From contig JAFGLD010000001.1 in assembly GCA_016928235.1 (NCBI GenBank), forward strand, positions 1 to 40,209: a stretch of 40,209 bases of DNA. The letters run 5' to 3'. This DNA is from Anaerolineae bacterium. GTDB taxonomy: Bacteria; Chloroflexota; Anaerolineae; Aggregatilineales; UBA3940. The notes under the pieces were generated by a model. That model saw nothing but the letters and a program-made list of their open reading frames with translations, was not told the DNA's origin and did not search any database. Made by a program: the position numbers and the translations under genes. Below are positions 7,519 to 16,352 of the stretch, piece by piece. Position 1 is the stretch's first letter, and each line of letters starts with the position of its first letter.

Positions 7519-8106
7519 ATGCAACCCTTTATGGATTCTCATGATGGCAATGATGGACATAGAACACAGCGTAAATCGAAGAAGAAAAAAGGGCTGGTGA
7601 TTGTCAACACCGGCAATGGAAAAGGCAAGACCACCGCGGCCCTGGGCCTGGCCCTGCGCGCCTGGGGACATGGGATGCGTGTCCTCGTGATCCAATTTCT
7701 CAAGAACCAAAAATCCGACTATGGAGAGACCCGCGCGGCTCGCAAGATCGGCATCGAGATCATCCGGGTAGGCGATGGATTCACCTGGACCAGCCGTGAT
7801 ATGGACGAGACGGTGGCCTGCAACTGCCGGGGATGGGAGCAGGCTCAATCATACATCGCCGGCGGTGAGTACGACGTTATCGTCCTGGACGAGTTCACGT
7901 ATCTGTTACACCTGGGCTGGCTCGATGCCGGTCAGGTGATCGGCTGGCTGCGCGAGAACAAGCCGCCAATGCTCCATCTGGTCATCACCGGGCGCGACGC
8001 GCCGCCTGAGCTGATCGATTATGCCGACCTGGTCAGCGCGATCGAGGCCGTCAAACATCCCTTTGAGGAGCAAGGTATCCAGGCGCAAAAAGGAGTTGAA
8101 TTTTGA
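7519..8106 (+). CDS. cobO: Corrinoid adenosyltransferase (CobA/CobO/BtuR family)
   Basis: A 195-residue protein with a Lys-rich N-terminus and the family P-loop GNGKGKTT (32-39), then ALGLALRAWGHGMRVLVIQF and the VIVLDEFTYLLHLGW block. The family transfers adenosyl from ATP to cob(I)alamin or cobyrinate diamide. In a salvage operon it would adenosylate imported corrinoid. It starts 21 bp after btuD and its stop overlaps the cobT start (TTGA). An in-frame ATG at 7531 is an alternative start. Confidence 0.92.
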   Translation: MQPFMDSHDGNDGHRTQRKSKKKKGLVIVNTGNGKGKTTAALGLALRAWGHGMRVLVIQFLKNQKSDYGETRAARKIGIEIIRVGDGFTWTSRDMDETVACNCRGWEQAQSYIAGGEYDVIVLDEFTYLLHLGWLDAGQVIGWLRENKPPMLHLVITGRDAPPELIDYADLVSAIEAVKHPFEEQGIQAQKGVEF

Positions 8107-9158
8107 CACTCAAAGACACGATTGCCCATATCCCGGAACCTGATGCCGGGGCTGCCGAGGCTGCCCGATCACGGCAGGACATGCTCACCAAGCCGAGAGG
8201 GAGTCTGGGTCGACTGGAGGAGTTATCGATCCGGTTAGCAGCCATCAGTGGCCAGCCGCTTCCGACCATCAAACATAAGGTGATCGTCACCATGGCAGGC
8301 GATCATGGCGTGGCGAGAGACGGCGTCAGCGCCTACCCGCCGGAAGTGACCCCGCAAATGGTCCTTAATTTTCTCAGCGGCAGGGCGGCCGTCAATGTAC
8401 TGGCTCGCCATGTGGGCGCGCGGATCGTGGTGGTAGATATGGGTGTCAATTATGACTTCGATCCTCACCCCGATCTGCTCATCAGAAAGGTGGCGCGCGG
8501 CACGAACAGCATCGCGTGTGGCCCGGCCATGACCCGCGAGCAGGCTGTGCAGGCCATCGAAGCAGGCATCGAGGTGGTCGAGGCGGAGATCGCTGAAGGA
8601 TTGGACATTGTCGGGACGGGCGATATGGGCATCGGCAACACCACTCCTTCGGCAGCCATTGCAGCCGCGCTGACCGGAGAGGCAGTGTCGAAGATCGTCG
8701 GGCGCGGCACCGGCCTCGATGATGCCGGGCTGGCGCGCAAGGTCGAAGTCATTGAGCGTGCTCTGGCGATCAACAAGCCCGATCCCAACGATGGTCTGGA
8801 TGTGCTGGCCAAAGTCGGCGGGTTCGAGATTGGCGGGCTGGCGGGTGTCATCCTGGGAGCGGCATCCCACCGCAGGCCGGTGATGATCGACGGGTTCATC
8901 TCGACTGCCGCCGCCATGATTGCAATTGCCATGGCGCCGCAGGCACGCCCTTACCTGATTGCCGCTCATCGCTCGCAGGAGCAGGGACACGGCATCATGC
9001 AAGATTGGGCGGGCCTGAAGCCCCTGCTGGATATCGACATGCGGCTCGGCGAGGGAACCGGCGCGGCGCTGGGTATCTCGCTGGCCGAGGCTGCCTGTAA
9101 GATCCTGGCCGAGATGGCAACCTTCGATGAGGCAGGGGTATCGTCGAAGGAAGAATGA
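8103..9158 (+). CDS. cobT: Nicotinate-nucleotide-dimethylbenzimidazole phosphoribosyltransferase
   Basis: A 351-residue CobT. It makes alpha-ribazole phosphate from a lower-ligand base and nicotinate mononucleotide, for the nucleotide loop of cobalamin. Visible hallmarks are TMAGDHGVARDGVSAYP, the loop GTGDMGIGNTTPSAA, and LGEGTGAAL with the catalytic Glu near the C-terminus. The start is a TTG (8103) overlapping the cobO stop by 4 bp, with AAGGAG 8 bases upstream; no better ATG exists. Its presence with cobO and BtuFCD, but no ring-synthesis gene here, points to corrinoid salvage or remodelling. Confidence 0.95.
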   Translation: MTLKDTIAHIPEPDAGAAEAARSRQDMLTKPRGSLGRLEELSIRLAAISGQPLPTIKHKVIVTMAGDHGVARDGVSAYPPEVTPQMVLNFLSGRAAVNVLARHVGARIVVVDMGVNYDFDPHPDLLIRKVARGTNSIACGPAMTREQAVQAIEAGIEVVEAEIAEGLDIVGTGDMGIGNTTPSAAIAAALTGEAVSKIVGRGTGLDDAGLARKVEVIERALAINKPDPNDGLDVLAKVGGFEIGGLAGVILGAASHRRPVMIDGFISTAAAMIAIAMAPQARPYLIAAHRSQEQGHGIMQDWAGLKPLLDIDMRLGEGTGAALGISLAEAACKILAEMATFDEAGVSSKEE

Positions 9159-9226
9159 GAAGCACAAAACGCAAGATGTAGATGCCCCAGACCTGTCGAC
9201 CATGTGCAGATCACGGGATTTCTTGC

Positions 9227-9232
9227 TACAAT
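9227..9232 (+). promoter_or_regulatory. Possible extended -10 promoter for the VKOR gene
   Basis: TGCTACAAT (9224-9232) fits an extended -10 (TGn then TACAAT) about 57 bases before the start codon at 9289. No good -35 box is visible. This is a weak prediction. Confidence 0.3.
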
Positions 9233-9288
9233 TTCCACTGATTGACACGATATTTTCCGCCCATGTCTGTCACTTTGGAGATGTATCC

Positions 9289-9969
9289 ATGTATCTTCAC
9301 CTCTTTCAAGCTGCAGCGCCTGCCTCAGAAGTCACATCACAGGGATTCGAGATAGCAACGGTCGTTTTGATCGGTATGGCCGTTGCGCTGGTATATGCTT
9401 TCGTTGCAATGATCCGGGGAGCACAAGGACACCCGCCTCGTCGACTTCCGACATGGGTCGACTATCTGATACCTGCTATCTGTGCCATTGGTATGGTCGT
9501 AGCAAGCTATCTGGCCTATATCGAAATAACATCAACCGTGGCAGTATGCGGACCGGTCGGCGACTGTAATGCCGTCAACACCAGTACCTACGCCCGGCTT
9601 TTTGGCATCTTGCCGATCGGCCTCATGGGAGTGGGTGGGTATATCTCGATCCTGCTGGCGTGGTTGTGGGGCCGCTTTCGCTCGGATCGATTATCCCAAA
9701 GTATGCCGGCGATCCTGTTTGGTTTGACATTGTTCGGTACGTTGTTCTCGATATACCTGACCTACCTGGAGATCTATGTTATCCGGGCGGTATGTATGTG
9801 GTGTCTATCCTCGGCCGTCTTCATGGCAGTCCTGTTGTTGCTCAGCGTCAATCCGGTCTTGTTGAAGATGGAGCCGGACGAGAATAGAGATGAGAGCCGG
9901 CCCCGGAAGGCTGCCCCTGATACCAGAGCGGAAAAGCGTCGTACTCCCAAGCGCAAAAAGCGTAAATAG
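9289..9969 (+). CDS. Vitamin K epoxide reductase (VKOR) family protein
   Basis: A 226-residue membrane protein with about five helices. The VKOR active-site elements are present: Cys 87 and Cys 93 in CGPVGDC, followed by NAVNTSTYARLFGILPIG with the conserved Ser/Thr, and the redox pair CMWC (169-172). Bacterial VKORs reoxidise DsbA-like thiol oxidases by passing electrons to quinone, so disulfide formation is the likely role. No thioredoxin domain is fused. The C-terminus is a strongly basic tail of about 30 residues. The ATG 9289 start places the first helix correctly; the longer frame from 9127 overlaps cobT. Confidence 0.88.
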   Translation: MYLHLFQAAAPASEVTSQGFEIATVVLIGMAVALVYAFVAMIRGAQGHPPRRLPTWVDYLIPAICAIGMVVASYLAYIEITSTVAVCGPVGDCNAVNTSTYARLFGILPIGLMGVGGYISILLAWLWGRFRSDRLSQSMPAILFGLTLFGTLFSIYLTYLEIYVIRAVCMWCLSSAVFMAVLLLLSVNPVLLKMEPDENRDESRPRKAAPDTRAEKRRTPKRKKRK

Positions 9970-9979
9970 GAGGATCAAG

Positions 9980-10378
9980 ATGTCAGTGCAATGGATTACC
10001 TACAAAGGGAAGAAAATTCTGTATGGTGACTATAAGGGCCTGAAAGACGCCGATCTGCTCAATGCGCTTAAGACCGAAAACGAGATATTGCAGCAATCGC
10101 CGGATAAAGTGCTGATTTTAGAGGATTTCACAGGCGCTCTTTCCGACATTGCTGTCATCAACTATCTAAAATCTGTCGGCAAAGCTGCCGAGATGAAAAC
10201 GGAAAAGGCTGCTCTGGTAGGAATTTTAGGGCTGAAACGGCTGATGTTGGTAACCTACAACCGGATATCAGGCGCTGATGAGCATCAGAGACTTTTCGCA
10301 ACTATAGACGAGGCCAAGGAATGGCTGGTGGGGGAACAGCCATCGGCGCGTGACAATCCGGCAGTTACGGTTGATTGA
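9980..10378 (+). CDS. Small STAS/SEC14-like protein
   Basis: A 132-residue soluble protein that begins 10 bp after the VKOR gene with a strong Shine-Dalgarno (AGGAGG). The alternating beta/alpha pattern, with KKILYGDYKGL, then DKVLILEDFTGA and KAALVGILGLKRLMLVTYNRI, resembles small SpoIIAA/STAS-like proteins found near signalling genes. I recognise the style rather than a named family. The close spacing suggests co-transcription with the VKOR gene. Confidence 0.6.
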   Translation: MSVQWITYKGKKILYGDYKGLKDADLLNALKTENEILQQSPDKVLILEDFTGALSDIAVINYLKSVGKAAEMKTEKAALVGILGLKRLMLVTYNRISGADEHQRLFATIDEAKEWLVGEQPSARDNPAVTVD

Positions 10379-10456
10379 TGTCTTAACTGGTACTTGTGCC
10401 CACACAAGGGCTGATAAGGGTAACTTCACGTACCCTGAACGATCACCTAAAAACAA

Positions 10457-10487
10457 CAAACAGGGCCAGGTTATCCGGCCCTGTTTG
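10457..10487 (-). terminator. Terminator after clpC
   Basis: A perfect 11-bp stem, CAAACAGGGCC (10457-10467) and GGCCCTGTTTG (10477-10487), has a 9-base loop. Read on the minus strand it is followed by TTGTTTTTA, so it should end the clpC transcript. It also lies downstream of the plus-strand gene ending at 10378 and may serve both. Confidence 0.8.
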
Positions 10488-10517
10488 AATAGTCACGCCA
10501 GTGTAACTACTTGAGCT

Positions 10518-13025
10518 TTACGACGGCATCGTCTCAGGCTCCGGCTCTTCCTCTTCCAACTGGCTCAATATCAGCTCGTCATCCACGTAATCGATCAGAA
10601 TAACATGCCCCGGCTCGAACCGTCCCGCTAGTAGACCATCCGACAAAGCATCCTCGACCATGTTCTGGATCACTCGCCGCAGCGGGCGGGCGCCATATTC
10701 CGGATCGTAGCCCTGATCGGCTAGATGCGTCGTGGCGGATTGAGTTAGCTTGATTTGTACGTTGTGCTCGATGAGCCGCTCAGCCACATCCGCAATCAGC
10801 AGATCGACGATCTGGGTAATCTCCGCCTTGGACAGCGAGCGGAACACGATAGTCGCATCGACCCGGTTCAGGAACTCCGGCCGGAAGGCGCGCCGGAGCT
10901 GTTCCATGAGCTTCTTACGCATCTCTTCATATTCGGCGGTCTCTGTTTCATCCTGCTCGTGGGGGATATTGAACCCCAGTTGCTCGCCACGTTGGATGAT
11001 ATCGGCGCCTACGTTGCTGGTCATGACAATGATGGCATTCCTGAAATCGACCATCCGTCCCCGCGCGTCCGAGAGGTGACCTTCTTCCATGATTTGCAGC
11101 AGCATGTTGAAGGCTTCAGGATGAGCCTTTTCGATCTCGTCAAAGACGACAATTGAATAGGGCCGGCGGCGGATCGACTCGGTAAGCTGGCCGGCGTCTT
11201 CGTACCCGACATAGCCGGGCGGCGCGCCCACCAATCGAGCCACGCTGTGACGCTCCATGAACTCGCTCATGTCAAGCTGGATCAGCGCGTCTTCGCTGCC
11301 GAACAGAAACTCGGCCAGGGTCTTGGTTAGCTCAGTCTTGCCGACACCGGTCGGGCCAAGGAAGATAAAGGAGCCCACCGGGCGTCGCGGGTCCTTGAGA
11401 CCGGCCCGTGCGCGGCGGACGGCTTTGCTGATCGCCACGATGGCTTCGTGCTGGCCAACGATACGCTTGTGGAGAGCTTCTTCCATCTCCAACAGGCGAG
11501 CGCTTTCCTCCCCCGCAATCCGCTTGACCGGGATCCCCGTCCACATCGATACGACCTCAGCGACGTCTTCCGCCGTGACCTCAGCTTCACCGGCATCGTT
11601 CCAGCCCTGGCGGACAGACTGAAGCTGCTCCTCCAATTCTGCGGACCGCTGAAGCAGAGTAGCTTTCTCTTTGCCCTTTGGAGCCTCCTCCGACTCGAGT
11701 TTAGCCTTGATCTCATCGATCTCTTCCTGCGCTTTGCGGACCCGGATTGCTTCGGGAGATTTATACATCCGCACGCGCGAAGCACTCTCATCGATCAGGT
11801 CGATAGCCTTGTCCGGCAAGAAGCGTTCCGGAACATAGCGAGCCGAGAGATGGGCTGCCGCGTCGAGCGCCTCATCGGTGATCTTCAGCGCATGATGCTG
11901 CTCATAAGGCTGGCGAACACCCCGCAATATCTCGATTGTCTGCTCGACGGTTGGCTCCTCGACAACGATAGGTTGAAAGCGCCGCTCCAGCGCTGCATCA
12001 GACTCGATGTGGCGGCGGTACTCATCAAAAGTTGTTGCGCCGATGCACTGAAGCTCCCCGCGGGCCAGGGCCGGCTTGAGGATATTAGCCGCGTCGACGG
12101 AGCTTCCCGCCGACCCGGCGCCGACAAGCATATGGACTTCGTCGATAAACAGGATGCTGTTGGAAGCCTTCAACTCATCGATCACACGCTTGAGCCGCTC
12201 CTCGAACTGGCCGCGGTACATCGTTCCGGCCACCAGCGATCCGACATCGAGCTGGAGTACGCGCTTGCCAAGTAGCGGACCGGGGGTCTCCCCCTTCACG
12301 ATACGCTGGGCCAGCCCTTCGACGATGGCTGTTTTGCCGACCCCCGGCTCTCCGATCAGCGCCGGGTTGTTCTTGGTGCGGCGGCTTAAGATCTGGATGA
12401 CACGCTCGATCTCCATCTCACGTCCAATGACCGGGTCGAGTTTGTTTTCCTCGGCCAGATTCGTCAGATCGGTCGCCAACTGATCGACCAGCGGCGTCTT
12501 CTGACTGGATGGGCCGGCCGATGCAGCCTCGCGTTTTGGAGAGGAGGATCGTGGGGCAGCCGGTGGGCGCGGCACTGATGGGTTATCTTGCAGAATGCGG
12601 TTGGTTTGCTTGCGGATCTGTTCCGGCGATACTTTGAGCGCGCCGAGCACATCCATGGCCACACCCTCATTGTGGGTCACCAGTGCCAACAGCAGGTGCT
12701 CTGTGCCGATGTAGTGGTGGCCCAGCCGCCGGGCCTCGTCGACTGCCAACTCGAGCACCTTTTTGGTACCGGGTGACAGATCGAGTTTGGTAAAGGAGGT
12801 ACGTTTTTCGGAATGGGTCTTGCGCTCCACCAACTCCTCGACCTGCTTGATGTCCAGTCCAAGCTCGCGGAGCGCGCGTCCGGCTACGCCTCCTCCTTCA
12901 CGCATCAACCCCAAAAGTAAGTGTTCTGTACCAATATAACTATGTTGTAGTCGTTCGGCTTCTTCTTGCGCCAGACTCAACACACGACGGGCTCGTTGAG
13001 TGAAGCGCTGCATTTTGTCGGGCAC
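10518..13025 (-). CDS. clpC: ATP-dependent Clp protease ATP-binding subunit ClpC
   Basis: This 835-residue Hsp100 unfoldase feeds substrates to ClpP. The N-terminal domain has two Clp-N repeats ([19 protein letters not shown] and a second from about residue 80). AAA-1 has Walker A GEPGVGKT near 220. A short coiled-coil middle segment typical of ClpC follows, and AAA-2 has GPTGVGKTE and the C-terminal D2 region. The length fits ClpC rather than ClpB. No CtsR or CIRCE-type operator was recognised upstream. It has its own terminator at 10457-10487. Confidence 0.95.
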   Translation of the reverse strand: MPDKMQRFTQRARRVLSLAQEEAERLQHSYIGTEHLLLGLMREGGGVAGRALRELGLDIKQVEELVERKTHSEKRTSFTKLDLSPGTKKVLELAVDEARRLGHHYIGTEHLLLALVTHNEGVAMDVLGALKVSPEQIRKQTNRILQDNPSVPRPPAAPRSSSPKREAASAGPSSQKTPLVDQLATDLTNLAEENKLDPVIGREMEIERVIQILSRRTKNNPALIGEPGVGKTAIVEGLAQRIVKGETPGPLLGKRVLQLDVGSLVAGTMYRGQFEERLKRVIDELKASNSILFIDEVHMLVGAGSAGSSVDAANILKPALARGELQCIGATTFDEYRRHIESDAALERRFQPIVVEEPTVEQTIEILRGVRQPYEQHHALKITDEALDAAAHLSARYVPERFLPDKAIDLIDESASRVRMYKSPEAIRVRKAQEEIDEIKAKLESEEAPKGKEKATLLQRSAELEEQLQSVRQGWNDAGEAEVTAEDVAEVVSMWTGIPVKRIAGEESARLLEMEEALHKRIVGQHEAIVAISKAVRRARAGLKDPRRPVGSFIFLGPTGVGKTELTKTLAEFLFGSEDALIQLDMSEFMERHSVARLVGAPPGYVGYEDAGQLTESIRRRPYSIVVFDEIEKAHPEAFNMLLQIMEEGHLSDARGRMVDFRNAIIVMTSNVGADIIQRGEQLGFNIPHEQDETETAEYEEMRKKLMEQLRRAFRPEFLNRVDATIVFRSLSKAEITQIVDLLIADVAERLIEHNVQIKLTQSATTHLADQGYDPEYGARPLRRVIQNMVEDALSDGLLAGRFEPGHVILIDYVDDELILSQLEEEEPEPETMPS

Positions 13026-13348
13026 GTCTCAGCCCTCCATGTGTGACATATCAAGAATAAAAACAAGCTTAGTGGTCAGCTATCGGCATACAGCCGGTGG
13101 CTGATAAGCGAATAGCGTACAACTTGCAGATAGCTATTGTAAGGATCATAAAGCTGATCGTACCTTACTAAAAACAAACATGCCAGTAGGGTTTACCCGC
13201 CTGTGAGGCAATCTTACACAAGATTAATGTAGAGATTGAGAGGATTTGTAACAATGCATCCGTCAATAGGCTTTATCGGCGGATGCATTCATCGTTCTGG
13301 TTGCCCGGCAGCTCATTTGCCGTCAGTGAGCAGTCATTCTCAAACGGC
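13026..13348. other. Intergenic region between clpC and recR
   Basis: No gene is evident in these 323 bases. It should carry the clpC promoter on the minus strand, but no clear -35/-10 pair was found. Near the recR side is a perfect 10-bp inverted repeat (13253-13289), whose loop carries a CTTTATCGG motif shared with the element at 16182-16262. Confidence 0.6.
13253..13289. repeat. Inverted repeat downstream of recR, with shared CTTTATCGG core
   Basis: AATGCATCCG (13253-13262) pairs perfectly with CGGATGCATT (13280-13289) around a 17-base loop. It could act as a weak terminator for the dnaX-ybaB-recR transcript, though the following bases are not a clean T-tract. The minus-strand loop sequence CCGATAAAGCCTATT nearly matches CCGATAAAGTCTATT at 16250-16264. 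Confidence 0.5.
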
Positions 13349-13954
13349 TCATTCCTGCATATCCCGTCGACCATCCAGAGCGCCGGATAGCGTAACACTG
13401 TCCGCATATTCGAGGTCGGCGCCAACCGGCAGCCCACGCGCCAGCCGGGTCAATCGAACCAGGCTATGGAGCTGCCGGTGGATGTACATCGCTGTCGCGT
13501 CACCTTCCAACCCGACATTGGTCGCCATGATCACCTCCCGGATGGCGCCCTGGCTGACCCGCGTCACCAACTCCTTGATGCGCAACTGATCGGGCCCCAT
13601 CCCTTCGATGGGATTGATGGCACCGTGCAGTACGTGGTACAAACCGCGATAGTTCTCGGTGCGCTCGAAGGCCACTACGTCCAGCGGCTCTTCGACCACG
13701 CAGATCAGCCCGCGATCCCGCTTCGCGTCGGAGCAGATCGGGCAGGGATCTTGCTCGGTGATGTTGTAACAGGTGGAACAATAGCGGGTGGTCGACTTCA
13801 GGTCACGTAGTGCCTCCGCCAGGGCCAGGGCATTCTCGTCGGAAGCACGCAGCAGGTAATACGTCAGCCGGGCCGCCGTCTTTGGGCCGATTCCCGGCAG
13901 GCGTGAGAACTCGTCAATCAGGCGCGTCACCGACGCCGGGATCGCACTTGACAT
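13349..13954 (-). CDS. recR: Recombination mediator RecR
   Basis: A 201-residue RecR, which helps load RecA at gaps with RecF/RecO. The helix-hairpin-helix segment LPGIGPKTAARL is at 19-30, the C4 zinc site at Cys 59, 62, 71 and 74, and a Toprim domain starts at LICVVEEPLDVVAFE with the later EVIMATNVGLEGDATAMYI block. Length and domain order are normal. It is the last gene of the conserved dnaX-ybaB-recR order, 6 bp after ybaB. Confidence 0.96.
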   Translation of the reverse strand: MSSAIPASVTRLIDEFSRLPGIGPKTAARLTYYLLRASDENALALAEALRDLKSTTRYCSTCYNITEQDPCPICSDAKRDRGLICVVEEPLDVVAFERTENYRGLYHVLHGAINPIEGMGPDQLRIKELVTRVSQGAIREVIMATNVGLEGDATAMYIHRQLHSLVRLTRLARGLPVGADLEYADSVTLSGALDGRRDMQE

Positions 13955-13960
13955 CGCCGC

Positions 13961-14326
13961 TTAAAGTCCCGGTATGTTCAATCCGCCGGTCAGCCCTTCC
14001 AGTCGACTGGAAGCCAGATCCTTGGATTGCTCGACAGCCTGGTTGAACGCCGCTACCAGCAAATCCTGCAACATATCGATATCATCCGGATCGACCACCT
14101 CTGGTTTGAGCGTGATCGATCTCACCTCCTGCTGGCCGGTAATGACAATGGTCACCATGCCGCCGCCGGCCGAGACCTCGATGGTCTCATCAGCCAGTTC
14201 CTCGTGGGCCTTTGCCATCTCGGCCTGCATCTTTTGGGCCTGCTGCAAAATATCGCCCAGACCGCCACCACCGCCTAACTGGCGACCCGGCATGCTGAAC
14301 CGGCCTCCTCCTCGACGTTTACTCAT
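13961..14326 (-). CDS. ybaB: Nucleoid-associated protein of the YbaB/EbfC family
   Basis: A 121-residue protein with a Gly-rich basic N-terminus (RRGGGRFSMPGRQLGGGGG), then the family core with LQQAQKMQAEMAKAHEELA, the SAGGGMVTIVITGQQEV strand, and DLLVAAFNQAVEQSK. YbaB dimers bind DNA without strong sequence preference. Position between dnaX and recR is the classic arrangement and makes the call secure. Confidence 0.95.
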   Translation of the reverse strand: MSKRRGGGRFSMPGRQLGGGGGLGDILQQAQKMQAEMAKAHEELADETIEVSAGGGMVTIVITGQQEVRSITLKPEVVDPDDIDMLQDLLVAAFNQAVEQSKDLASSRLEGLTGGLNIPGL

Positions 14327-14332
14327 GGTTTA

Positions 14333-15913
14333 TTACTCCTTGCTTTTTCGGATTCGTTTGATCTTGCCGCCCAGCTCGTTCACCGTGAAGGCGACGACGC
14401 TGTCATTAGCCAGCAGGTCTTCGGCTTCCGGTGTCTGATCTCCAGATTGGGCAGATTGGACTCGGGTTGTGAACTTCAAGGGCTTGCCAAATAACTGCTG
14501 GAGCACGTTCTCGACGATAGCCCGATTCTCTTCTTTCTCGATTCTACCGCGTAGCGTGTCACTTGGCATTTGATAAACGACGATGTAGCCTTCCACGCCA
14601 TACAACCGGCCCGAGTTCAGCAGTGCCTCAACGGCTCGATCCTGTTGGCGGACCCCTGCCAGGACATCGCGCCAGCGAGCATGGATATCGGCCAGAGACG
14701 GGCCGTCTACGCCTGCCGCGTCGACTGTCTGGACAGCTTGCGCCGGCTGTGATTCAGGGCCGGCTTGCGGCGACGCGACCATCTGGCGCGGCGCAGAAAC
14801 TAGAGAGGGCTGTGGAGAAACATCGAGAGCCTCGATGCTCTCCAGCAGCGCCAGCTCAAGCGGAAGTTGGGGCTGCCAGCCACCCCGCATCTCAACGGCA
14901 GCGGTGTTGAAAGCACGGAGTGCCTCCAACAAAGCGCGGCGGGGAAACACCTGCGCCTGGGCGGCAATCGCCTCCAGGACATCGGGCATCACAACTGCCT
15001 CGGCCAGTGTCGTCCCGCCGGTCTGTACCACCATCACCAGGCGAAGATAATCGACTATCTGGCGGGCAAACTGGCGCGGATCGGTTCCCGCGTCGAGCGT
15101 CTGGTTGATCAGATCGAGACCACCCGCAGTATCGCCGGCTATGAGCGTGCCGGTCAGATCCTGGACGGCCTGGCTGGTAGCGGTACCCAGGATGGCCTGG
15201 GCCATCTCCAATGTCAGCATCTCTCCCGGCTGGGCGATCAGCTGATCGAACAGAGTGATGGCGTCTCTCAGCGAGCCGGTGGCCTGGCGAGCAACCAGCT
15301 CCAGCACCGGCTGCTCGACCTGGAGATTCTCTTCCTGGGTGATCTGCCACAGCCGCTCGACGATCTGCCAGACCGGGATACGCCGGAAGTCGAATCGCTG
15401 GCAGCGCGAGAGAATGGTTTGGGGAACTTTGTGGACCTCGGTTGTTGCCAGGACAAAGATTGCATGATCGGGTGGCTCCTCGATGGTCTTGAGCAGCGCG
15501 TCGAAGGCCGCACCGGAGAAGCGGTGTACTTCGTCGATAATGTAGACCTTGTAGCGGCCCTCATTCGGAGAAAAAGATATCCGGTCACGAAGCTCGCGCA
15601 CATCGTCGACGCTGGTGTGAGAGGCGGCATCGATCTCGATCAAATCAAGGAATCGACCCTCGTTGACCATCAGACAGGGGCGACATTGGCCGCAAGGCCG
15701 GGTTGCCGGATCATCAGCCAGGCAATTGGTAGCCTTGGCCAGCAGCCGAGCCATCGTCGTTTTGCCGGTTCCGCGTGGGCCGGTAAAGAGATAGGCATGG
15801 GCAACGCGGCCGGTCGTGATGGCATTTCGCAGTGTGTAGGTAACGTGTTCCTGCCCCACAACCTCCTCGAAGGTCATTGGGCGCCACTTGAGGTAGAGGG
15901 CCTGCGCGGCCAT
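14333..15913 (-). CDS. dnaX: DNA polymerase III subunit gamma/tau
   Basis: A 526-residue clamp-loader ATPase. From the chosen start it reads ALYLKWRPMTFEEVVGQEHV, Walker A GPRGTGKTT (45-53), a zinc site at Cys 64, 74, 77 and 80, the DEVH box, the sensor ILSRCQRFDFRRI, and a C-terminal tau-like region. ATG 15913 has AGGAG 8 bases upstream and matches normal DnaX N-termini. The frame is open back to a TTG at 16003, but that extension runs into a repeat element and is not credible. It is the first gene of dnaX-ybaB-recR. Confidence 0.95.
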   Translation of the reverse strand: MAAQALYLKWRPMTFEEVVGQEHVTYTLRNAITTGRVAHAYLFTGPRGTGKTTMARLLAKATNCLADDPATRPCGQCRPCLMVNEGRFLDLIEIDAASHTSVDDVRELRDRISFSPNEGRYKVYIIDEVHRFSGAAFDALLKTIEEPPDHAIFVLATTEVHKVPQTILSRCQRFDFRRIPVWQIVERLWQITQEENLQVEQPVLELVARQATGSLRDAITLFDQLIAQPGEMLTLEMAQAILGTATSQAVQDLTGTLIAGDTAGGLDLINQTLDAGTDPRQFARQIVDYLRLVMVVQTGGTTLAEAVVMPDVLEAIAAQAQVFPRRALLEALRAFNTAAVEMRGGWQPQLPLELALLESIEALDVSPQPSLVSAPRQMVASPQAGPESQPAQAVQTVDAAGVDGPSLADIHARWRDVLAGVRQQDRAVEALLNSGRLYGVEGYIVVYQMPSDTLRGRIEKEENRAIVENVLQQLFGKPLKFTTRVQSAQSGDQTPEAEDLLANDSVVAFTVNELGGKIKRIRKSKE

Positions 15914-15988
15914 GAGATCAACTCCTGAGATGGTAACGGCTGAGTGTGGTTTCAGGTCGAGTCTATCACCGGAAAGAGGGTGGTGCAA

Positions 15989-16125
15989 ACAAAACTGGCT
16001 CAACGCGGAATAGTGGGAGAAGCCGGAAGAAACCGGGTTTTTATCTCACCGAGAACGGCCAATGGATTACGGAAAAACCCGGTTTCTTAACCTACCCCCA
16101 GTTTTCCGCGTTGAGCCACAAAACT
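15989..16125. mobile_element. MITE-like element with 8-bp target duplication
   Basis: A 121-bp element (15997-16117) has perfect 14-bp terminal inverted repeats, GGCTCAACGCGGAA and TTCCGCGTTGAGCC. It is flanked by identical 8-bp direct repeats ACAAAACT (15989-15996 and 16118-16125). Inside is a second perfect inverted repeat, AAGAAACCGGGTTTTT (16027-16042) and AAAAACCCGGTTTCTT (16073-16088). It has no gene and sits just upstream of dnaX. The direct repeats are the best evidence for transposition in the window. Confidence 0.75.
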
Positions 16126-16181
16126 TTACTCATCACTCATTACTATTTTCCAAGGAAGACAATGATTTCATTCACGGGTAG

Positions 16182-16262
16182 TAGACTTTATCGGCAATAG
16201 TCATGCTATGCGTAAAATCCGGCTTATTTTATGGGTAACTCCGTTATTTCCGATAAAGTCTA
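16182..16262. repeat. 81-bp inverted-repeat element, TAGACTTTATCGG arms
   Basis: TAGACTTTATCGG (16182-16194) and CCGATAAAGTCTA (16250-16262) are perfect 13-bp inverted arms; allowing one mismatch they extend inward by a further ATA. The interior has a small TAAAAT/ATTTTA hairpin and no gene. One arm-like copy recurs at 13266-13280. No target duplication is clear. It lies about 90 bp upstream of nth and could affect its transcription. Confidence 0.6.
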
Positions 16263-16352
16263 TTAGCTTTAGAGCGTATCCTGGTATCTGGTATCATCCC
16301 TGCCGGACGTGGTATGATTTGCCACATCACACCATCCAGAAGCTAGGAATTC

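Noticed and set aside
8235..9248. A 337-residue antisense frame opposite cobT
   Set aside because: Same reasoning: cobT has complete family motifs and the antisense frame has none.
15914..16003. N-terminal extension of dnaX to a TTG start
   Set aside because: The extra 30 residues reach into the MITE-like element and lack family similarity; ATG 15913 has a proper Shine-Dalgarno.
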